Assembly (NCBI GenBank): GCA_016928975.1
Contig: JAFGJR010000042.1
Coordinates: 1-27,721, forward strand
Origin: Sedimentisphaerales bacterium
Lineage (GTDB): Bacteria; Planctomycetota; Phycisphaerae; Sedimentisphaerales; SG8-4
DNA: 27,721 nt
Direction of reading: 5' to 3'
Part shown: one piece after another, positions 22,913-27,721 of the stretch
Position numbering within the stretch: position 1 is the first letter of the stretch
How the letters are laid out: each line of letters starts with the position of its first letter
Made by a program: the position numbers and the translations under genes
The notes under the pieces: generated by a model
Seen by the model: only the letters and a program-made list of their open reading frames with translations
The model's database searches: none
Told to the model about the DNA's origin: nothing

Positions 22913-24154
22913 TCACGCCGCGTTGATCTCCAGCCGGTGGTTCCACACGTCACGGCAGAGGCACACGTTGAGACCAACGCTGCCGGGCGGCTCAATGTGG
23001 TACTTCTCGTAGATCATGGCCAGACCCTCCTTCACGCGCCGGTAGTACTCGAGACCGGGTGCCTCCCTCTTGCCCGTGACAGGACGACCGAAGGGAATCC
23101 ATATGGAAGCGATGGGCACGATGCCGCGCTGCGCCAGATACTCCGCGCCGGCCAGATAACTCTCGACCGGTTCGACGCCGACGACGAACGACGTGCAGGC
23201 CCTGTTCGGGCCGTACTTGCCGGCGATATAGGTCAGGCAGTCCACGTACCGTTGCCGGCCGGCGAACGTCGCCTTGCCGGGCGTAATGACCTTCGCCAGC
23301 TCCTCGTCCCACACTTCGAGACTGCACGCAATCCGGTCCGCGCCCGCGGCAAACACCTGGTCCACCTCTGTCGGGTCCTTCGGCGGTGTGGTGTATACCA
23401 GGATCTCGCCCGGGATACTCCCCAATCCAACGATGCGGTCGATCTCGCCAAGGTATTCAACGATCACGCGGCACTCGGCCTGCGTGTTGATCGTCGAGCC
23501 GCCTGTAATCTGGATATGACTGGCGGACTTCTCTTGGCTGACAGCAAACTCGACCATCTCGGCTACATCGCGAGGGGTGGGCACCGGCGGGTCGGGCTTC
23601 CTCTTTCTCGCCAGGCGCTCCGCCACGCCGCCGGAGTAGCAGAACTGGCAGGCGTGACCGCTCCTGGCGAATTGGCAGGGCCAGAGGCACTGAAACGACA
23701 GGAAATCCAGACCTTGCAGAACGGCATTTCCGAGATACGGCAGGCCGCTGGAGGTCCGCTGTTCGTAGAAGCAGGAAGCGGGCGGGAACGAGACTTCGGT
23801 CACGAGGGTGCCGTCGTGCAGCAGGACCGGGCGACCGGCCGGCGAGACGTCGAGCGTAAACGGCGTTCGCAGCCGCATGGTGTACCTGATGCTGCGAAGG
23901 GCCTCCAGCAGGATAGCCGTTTTCAGGTATCGCATGTGCAGTGCCAGGTCGGTCATCTGCACAATCGTCCCGTCCGGCAGGATCAGGCAGTTGCAGGTCA
24001 ACGGGTCAGGATAGATGCGATGCGTTCTTCCAAACCGTTCGTAGACATTGCGGCTGACCTTGACCCCTTTGGTTACGACCAGGGCCTTGAGGTCCAGGGA
24101 GTCCAGCTTCTCGCCGCCAACAGAGAATGGTCTGCACATTCCTCCGGTCCTCAT
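22913..24154 (-). CDS. Radical SAM protein with non-standard CX8CX2C cysteine spacing
   Basis: 413 residues from an ATG at 24154 that overlaps the pseudopilin stop as ATGA, so translation is probably coupled. The cysteines at 156, 160, 169 and 172 (Cys-Leu-Trp-Pro-Cys ... Gly-His-Ala-Cys-Gln-Phe-Cys-Tyr) do not form the usual CX3CX2C motif; the nearest reading is CX8CX2C. Downstream features still suit radical SAM enzymes: Ile-Thr-Gly-Gly-Ser after the cluster, and Ile-Pro-Gly-Glu-Ile and Ser-Leu-Glu-Val-Trp-Asp strands of a partial barrel. The C-terminus adds Cys-Leu-Cys-Arg-Asp, possibly a further metal site. Substrate unknown. An alternative start is the ATG at 24139. Confidence 0.72.
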   Translation of the reverse strand: MRTGGMCRPFSVGGEKLDSLDLKALVVTKGVKVSRNVYERFGRTHRIYPDPLTCNCLILPDGTIVQMTDLALHMRYLKTAILLEALRSIRYTMRLRTPFTLDVSPAGRPVLLHDGTLVTEVSFPPASCFYEQRTSSGLPYLGNAVLQGLDFLSFQCLWPCQFARSGHACQFCYSGGVAERLARKRKPDPPVPTPRDVAEMVEFAVSQEKSASHIQITGGSTINTQAECRVIVEYLGEIDRIVGLGSIPGEILVYTTPPKDPTEVDQVFAAGADRIACSLEVWDEELAKVITPGKATFAGRQRYVDCLTYIAGKYGPNRACTSFVVGVEPVESYLAGAEYLAQRGIVPIASIWIPFGRPVTGKREAPGLEYYRRVKEGLAMIYEKYHIEPPGSVGLNVCLCRDVWNHRLEINAA

Positions 24155-25005
24155 CGTTCCTCGTCCCCTTCCTCGAAGACCTCCAGTATCTTGCTGAACG
24201 CGTGGCGCACCTGATTGTAATCGCGAACATCCACCGTGAACCGGCCGTCGGCGTTGCGACACGAGGCCACGCCGCCATCGGAGAACAACACGTTCACGAC
24301 TTTCTGACGGTGGTGGGTGTGCGGCTTGACGTTGAATTGAGCCAGATCGTCGGGACACAGGAACTGGCTGTCGACGGCCAACGCGCGGACCGGGCGCCCG
24401 TTGCGGTTGCGCCCCAGATTGCTCAACGGAATCCGTGTCGCAGGGGGATCGGTGGGACTGTCGAACAGGCGCGTCGCCGAGGCATGACGGTAATAGTAGC
24501 TGCACTGCGCCTGCCGAACGCCGACGTTGGCCAATTCCTCATCGGCCCAAACACGCTGGTCGGGGTCAAGGCAGAAGAGAGCCTTGGGCTGCTGCGACAG
24601 GTGACCAGGAAGCAGCAAGCCCAGGGCGACGGGCGCGCCGGTGCTCAGCGAGATCAGGCTGGTCGGGGCGCCGGTCGAAGGGTAGAAGTCCGCGGGCGAC
24701 AAGAACGGCGGGGCTATGGGGCCGATGGGGATGCTATTGTCGTACTCGCCGGCGTACGCATGGATGGCCATGCCGATTTGCCTCAGGTTCGACATGCAGG
24801 CCGCTCTCCGGGCCGACGCTCTCGCCGAGCTGAGTACGGGGACCAGCAACGCCAGCAGAATCGCCACTACACTGATGACCACCAGTAGTTCAATCAGTGT
24901 GAAGGCCTCATGACGGCAGACACGGTGACGCAGCACCGAGTTCCCTCTCACAGGCCGTACCAGAACCGTAGACGCCGGCAAGTCGCCATTGCCCTTCATA
25001 AACAC
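24151..25005 (-). CDS. Type II/IV pseudopilin-like protein with H-X9-DG-like end
   Basis: 284 residues. The class III signal peptide is clear: a polar leader, then Glu-Ala with cleavage after Ala34, the Phe-Thr-Leu-Ile-Glu start (Glu39 is the conserved fifth residue) and a helix to about 58. Ala replaces the usual Gly before the cut, common in planctomycetes. The C-terminal region has [13 protein letters not shown], close to the H-X9-DG motif of planctomycete prepilin-type proteins but with one extra residue. It is exported and processed by a prepilin peptidase. I take the GTG at 25005 as start because GGAG lies 6 bases upstream; the ATG at 24999 would have poorer spacing. The stop overlaps the radical SAM start. 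Confidence 0.82.
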   Translation of the reverse strand: MFMKGNGDLPASTVLVRPVRGNSVLRHRVCRHEAFTLIELLVVISVVAILLALLVPVLSSARASARRAACMSNLRQIGMAIHAYAGEYDNSIPIGPIAPPFLSPADFYPSTGAPTSLISLSTGAPVALGLLLPGHLSQQPKALFCLDPDQRVWADEELANVGVRQAQCSYYYRHASATRLFDSPTDPPATRIPLSNLGRNRNGRPVRALAVDSQFLCPDDLAQFNVKPHTHHRQKVVNVLFSDGGVASCRNADGRFTVDVRDYNQVRHAFSKILEVFEEGDEER

Positions 25006-25014
25006 CAGCCGCTC

Positions 25015-26340
25015 CTAATTCGTCGGAGCCGAGCCCTCCGGCGGCAACGATTGACTCAGGCGAACGTTGTCCAGGTCCCAATATCCGCCGGCCCGCCCGG
25101 TCGTGGGATCGAGGTCGGCAAGGGTCAGGGTAGAGATGATCTGCACCCCGATGTTCTTGCCTGCCCAGGGATCGGTCTCCTGCACGGCCGGAAGGTCCAG
25201 CCGCACATCCCCGAAGTGCTTGACGTAACCCTTGGCCGCGTCGTACGTGACGGTTGTCGTCTCTATGGTCACTCGCACGTCATTGGCGTCGCGGTAGTAC
25301 AGGCGAATTCCCAGAGGAACACCGTTTTTCATGTTGCCGCCGCCACCAATGGCTCCGACCGACAAATGGTAGCCCTGTCCGACCTCGAAGGTAGCTGCCA
25401 GATCCTGATGCAACTCAACCTCCGGGACTGCGAACAGCCACGCCGCCTGCTTTCCGTCACAGTTGTCGATATGCTCCTGGTCCTCAGGAGGCACGTTGAG
25501 GAACACGCCGGTCAGTTGAGCCCAGGTGTACCCTCCGCTCTCCTCGTACCACAGCGGTTTGAGCCCTTTCTGCCAGGAATCGATATTGACGTCCACGAAC
25601 ACGGTTTCCGGCAATTCGAAGGACGCGTTCGGAACCGAGATGGGGACAGTTGGACCGGGAAGCGACCGCGTCAGGCGAACGTTGTCCAGGTCCCAGTATC
25701 CGCCGGCTCGGCCCGTGGCTGGATCGAGGTCGGCGAGGGTGAGGGCAGAAATGATCTGTACCCCGATCTTCTTGCCCGCCCACGGATCGGTCTGTTGCAC
25801 GACCGGAAGATCAAGGCGAACGTCGTTGAAGTGCTTGATGTAGCCGTGGGCTGAATGGTACGTGAAGGTCGTCGACTCTACGGTCACTCGCATGTCATCG
25901 GCGTCGCGGTAGTACAGGCGAATCTCGAGAGAGACGCCGTCTTTCATGTTGCCGCCACCGCCGATGACGCCAACCGACAGATGGTAGCACTGCCCGACCT
26001 CGAACGTGGCCGCCAGATCCTGGTACAACTCCACCTCCGGAACGGCGAACAGCCACACGGCCTGCTTCCCGTCGCAGTTGTCGATGTGCTCCTCGTCCTC
26101 AGGAGGCACGTTCAGGAACACACCCGTCAGTTGGCTCCACGTGTACCCGCGGCTCTCGTCGTACCATGCCGGTGTCGGCCCTTTCTGCCAGGGGGCAGTG
26201 TTGACATCCACGAACACGGTCGGCGGCGACTCGAACGACCCGTTCGGAATGCAGACGGATTCCGCTCGTACTCCGCTTGTGCCGGCGGCCATCAGAAACA
26301 TGCCTGCCGTGACGACTGCGAACTGCCTTGCGGTCTTCAT
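25015..26340 (-). CDS. Secreted protein made of two tandem ~205-residue domains
   Basis: 441 residues with a signal peptide (1-26, Val-Arg-Ala cleavage) and GAGGAGG upstream of the ATG. The mature part is two near-copies of one domain (about 31-233 and 236-431). Each begins (Ile/Val)-Pro-Asn-(Gly/Ala)-Ser-Phe-Glu and ends Gly-Gly-Tyr-Trp-Asp-Leu-Asp-Asn-Val-Arg-Leu. Between these are Gly-Val-Phe-Leu-Asn-Val-Pro-Pro-Glu-Asp, His-Ile-Asp-Asn-Cys-Asp-Gly-Lys-Gln and Gly-Gly-Gly-Gly-Asn-Met-Lys. The beta-rich composition suggests a jelly-roll or galactose-binding-like fold. It lacks a PEP-CTERM anchor. The pseudopilin gene starts 9 bp after its stop. Function unknown. Confidence 0.75.
   Translation of the reverse strand: MKTARQFAVVTAGMFLMAAGTSGVRAESVCIPNGSFESPPTVFVDVNTAPWQKGPTPAWYDESRGYTWSQLTGVFLNVPPEDEEHIDNCDGKQAVWLFAVPEVELYQDLAATFEVGQCYHLSVGVIGGGGNMKDGVSLEIRLYYRDADDMRVTVESTTFTYHSAHGYIKHFNDVRLDLPVVQQTDPWAGKKIGVQIISALTLADLDPATGRAGGYWDLDNVRLTRSLPGPTVPISVPNASFELPETVFVDVNIDSWQKGLKPLWYEESGGYTWAQLTGVFLNVPPEDQEHIDNCDGKQAAWLFAVPEVELHQDLAATFEVGQGYHLSVGAIGGGGNMKNGVPLGIRLYYRDANDVRVTIETTTVTYDAAKGYVKHFGDVRLDLPAVQETDPWAGKNIGVQIISTLTLADLDPTTGRAGGYWDLDNVRLSQSLPPEGSAPTN
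25048..26250. repeat. 615-bp tandem duplication inside the secreted protein gene
   Basis: Matching motifs in the two halves are 615 bp (205 codons) apart; for example the block starting CGAACGTTGTCCAGGTCCCA at 25061 recurs at 25676. DNA similarity is high, including at silent positions, so the duplication appears fairly recent or kept alike by conversion. Confidence 0.85.
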
Positions 26341-26408
26341 TCTGACCTCCTCAGAACGACGGAATACGCGTGAGGAACCTCCCCGACGGACCGAATCACG
26401 ACACGCGT

Positions 26409-26807
26409 TCATCGGGTTTCGCTGAACGCCACGGTCTCCTTGGCACGTGCCAGAAGATCCTCCAACATCTCTTGATACTTCGTCAGACTGTCCAACCAGC
26501 GACAAAGGCACCTGTGGCCTCGATCCGTAAGCCGGTACACCCTCCTGGATGGACCGGCCCGGGAATCACTCTCCGTCGAGGACAGAAGTCCCTCGGTTTC
26601 CATCCTCCGCAGCAATCGGTAGAGCCCCGTGTAGTCCGGCGGCTGGTGCTGGAAGAACTCCAGTGCTTGCAGCTCCTGCTCAATCGCGTAGCCATGCAGG
26701 CCCTCTGCCTTCTCGCACAAAAGGGTCAGGATGGCCGGACGGAGCATGCGATCAAGGGACTTGCCGGAACAGACGCACTTCGCCAGTCTTACTCTACTAT
26801 TGGACAT
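26409..26807 (-). CDS. PadR-family transcriptional regulator
   Basis: 132 residues. The winged-helix domain is recognisable from Arg-Pro-Ala-Ile-Leu-Thr-Leu-Leu, Leu-His-Gly-Tyr-Ala-Ile, Thr-Gly-Leu-Tyr-Arg-Leu-Leu-Arg-Arg-Met-Glu and Arg-Val-Tyr-Arg-Leu-Thr-Asp-Arg-Gly. The C-terminal helix is the short dimerisation arm. The Cys-Val-Cys near the start may be a small metal or redox site, an uncommon feature. Its promoter and an inverted repeat overlap the start codon, pointing to autorepression. It leads a likely operon with the secreted protein 68 bp downstream. An internal ATG at 26747 is an alternative start that would make a conventional N-terminus. Confidence 0.85.
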   Translation of the reverse strand: MSNSRVRLAKCVCSGKSLDRMLRPAILTLLCEKAEGLHGYAIEQELQALEFFQHQPPDYTGLYRLLRRMETEGLLSSTESDSRAGPSRRVYRLTDRGHRCLCRWLDSLTKYQEMLEDLLARAKETVAFSETR

Positions 26808-26841
26808 ACTCTAATAGTAAGAGGTTTTCCGGAACGGTCAA
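26795..26841 (-). promoter_or_regulatory. padR promoter with overlapping inverted repeat; likely near-leaderless transcript
   Basis: On the minus strand TTGACC (26841-26836) is followed after 16 bases by TACTAT (26819-26814). A perfect inverted repeat TACTATT-N11-AATAGTA (26795-26801 and 26813-26819) overlaps the -10 box and spans the ATG (26807-26805). If transcription starts about 7 bases after the -10, it begins at or next to the ATG, giving a leaderless mRNA, consistent with the absence of a ribosome-binding site. The palindrome is a good operator candidate for PadR. Confidence 0.6.
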
Positions 26842-26922
26842 GCGGGAACTGGAAAGAAAATGAAGGAGTCCGAAGTGCCTGCTCAAGAGGCAGCCGCGAT
26901 CGGTCGGCCGACCAATGAAAAA

Positions 26923-26946
26923 GGGCTGTGATGGGTGTCACAGCCC
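26923..26946 (-). terminator. Intrinsic terminator of the PEP-CTERM-like gene
   Basis: A perfect 9-bp stem, GGGCTGTGA (26923-26931) with TCACAGCCC (26938-26946), has a 6-base loop. On the minus strand it is followed by TTTTTCATT. It insulates the padR operon from this gene, 32 bp after its stop. Confidence 0.9.
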
Positions 26947-26977
26947 CAAGGTAAGTGCGTTGAATCTGTTCTCAATG

Positions 26978-27643
26978 TTACAGCGCGTTGCGTCGGCGAA
27001 GGTATCCAAGCAGGACCACGCCGATGCTCCCGAGGACAACGGCGCCCGGGGCGGGCACAACCGGCGGGTCCTGAACGCACGTGGCGTTGATGCGGAAGGC
27101 CCCCTGCGTGATGTCGCTGTACACTTGCCAGTTGTCGTCACCGAGCTTTCGTGCATGATCGCCCAAGACGACAGGCGAGGACTTCGGCCACAGGGCCCAC
27201 GTGCTGCCGTCAGGCGCAGAGGCCACGAGCCAGTACGGCGTGTCCGGCTGGAGAACCGGATGCAGCGTCGAGACGCCCGTCAGAATCCGCCCCTCGATGA
27301 ACATCTCATCGACGAAGGTCCATCCTTCGATGATGGCGCCCGGCTTGCCGCCGTTATCGGTCATCAGCCAGACGTCGACAATGTTCTCGCCGACGGGGAC
27401 GCAATCGATGTAGGCCTGCCTCATGGCGATCTCAATGGAGTCCAGGGTGCAGGTCAGGCCCAGCGGGCAAGAATACATGAACTGCTCGCCCCGATCCCAG
27501 TCGTAGCCTGGACGGCCCACGTCGTAGGCGGCCCAGTTGCTGTAGGAGTCCCCTGGACCAAATGTGCTGTAGATTGGCACGGCGACCGCGTGCCCCGAAA
27601 TGACAAAAACGGTCGCGATTGTCAGAACGATTGCGCTTTTCAT
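26978..27643 (-). CDS. Secreted PEP-CTERM-like protein
   Basis: 221 residues from the ATG at 27643, which has GGAGGAG upstream. A signal peptide (1-22, Ala-Val-Ala cleavage) leads into a globular, beta-rich domain with paired cysteines (Cys-Pro-Leu-Gly-Leu-Thr-Cys) and a Thr-Pro-Tyr-Trp-Leu-Val-Ala segment. The C-terminus has a Val-Pro-Ala-Pro-Gly-Ala motif, a hydrophobic helix and an Arg-Arg-Arg cluster, the tripartite layout of PEP-CTERM sorting signals in its planctomycete variant. It would be processed by an exosortase/archaeosortase-type enzyme, not found in this window. The substrate-binding role is unknown. Confidence 0.82.
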   Translation of the reverse strand: MKSAIVLTIATVFVISGHAVAVPIYSTFGPGDSYSNWAAYDVGRPGYDWDRGEQFMYSCPLGLTCTLDSIEIAMRQAYIDCVPVGENIVDVWLMTDNGGKPGAIIEGWTFVDEMFIEGRILTGVSTLHPVLQPDTPYWLVASAPDGSTWALWPKSSPVVLGDHARKLGDDNWQVYSDITQGAFRINATCVQDPPVVPAPGAVVLGSIGVVLLGYLRRRNAL

Positions 27644-27721
27644 CCCTTCTCCTCCAAACTTCTTTTCACCTTCACCCAAATCGAGCTTGCAATCCTCACG
27701 GCTGCTTGCTCTCGACAGTCC

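Overview
The window looks like a chromosomal piece of a planctomycete, most likely class Phycisphaerae (inference). The support is a combination of traits: moderately high GC with GC-rich third codon positions, a PEP-CTERM-like secreted protein ending in a Pro-Ala-Pro-Gly/arginine-rich tail, a pseudopilin with a Phe-Thr-Leu-Ile-Glu signal, many secreted and outer-membrane proteins, and intergenic elements of a kind I associate with this group (Cys-Glu-Thr-Lys-Pro-Ile repeats, His-Gly-Arg-Asp-Ala-His-Ala-Thr elements and GATTTTT tracts). No rRNA, tRNA, CRISPR array, insertion sequence or phage gene was recognised.

Layout. (1) 1-6241, plus strand: the 3' end of lysS, two LolC/E-type ABC permeases, a LolD-type ATPase, a branched-chain aminotransferase and a polyprenyl diphosphate synthase. 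This block covers translation, envelope lipoprotein export, amino-acid metabolism and isoprenoid chain synthesis. (2) 6317-9015, minus strand: three secreted beta-barrel-like outer-membrane proteins, two of them clear paralogs, with good intrinsic terminators. (3) 9471-12529, plus strand: rarA/mgsA, 5-formyltetrahydrofolate cyclo-ligase and a LysM L,D-transpeptidase, tightly packed. (4) 12532-13803, minus strand: clpX with a readable promoter and no clpP beside it. (5) About 13.9-15.6 kb: a repeat-rich, gene-poor stretch. It has eight copies of a 17-bp core spaced mostly 108-109 bp apart with paired GC-rich hairpins, an interrupted gene of the MTTEAQ...ANAQKSTGP type carrying an amber codon, a 7-bp tandem repeat and a second coding remnant. 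(6) 15631-21381, minus strand: PIG-L deacetylase, small lipoproteins, a DHH phosphoesterase, a UPF0316/DUF2179 membrane protein, a LapA-domain protein, and polyamine genes (pyruvoyl arginine decarboxylase, then agmatinase, then a fragment resembling deoxyhypusine synthase). (7) 21480-22619: a radical SAM protein with a helix-hairpin-helix tail. (8) 22913-26807, minus strand: padR, an internally duplicated secreted protein, a pseudopilin and a second radical SAM protein with an unusual cysteine spacing, arranged like one operon. (9) 26978-27643: the PEP-CTERM-like protein.

How genes work together. PdaD makes agmatine from arginine and SpeB makes putrescine from agmatine. The fragment after speB suggests that a third, DHS-like polyamine enzyme once completed this operon. 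The Lol-type permease pair with its ATPase probably serves the many lipoproteins and outer-membrane proteins. The PadR cluster is the best candidate for an undescribed unit: it has an apparently self-regulated, near-leaderless promoter, gene gaps of 68 bp and 9 bp and then an ATGA overlap, and it pairs exported proteins with a non-standard radical SAM enzyme. All functional statements come from reading motifs; no database search was run.
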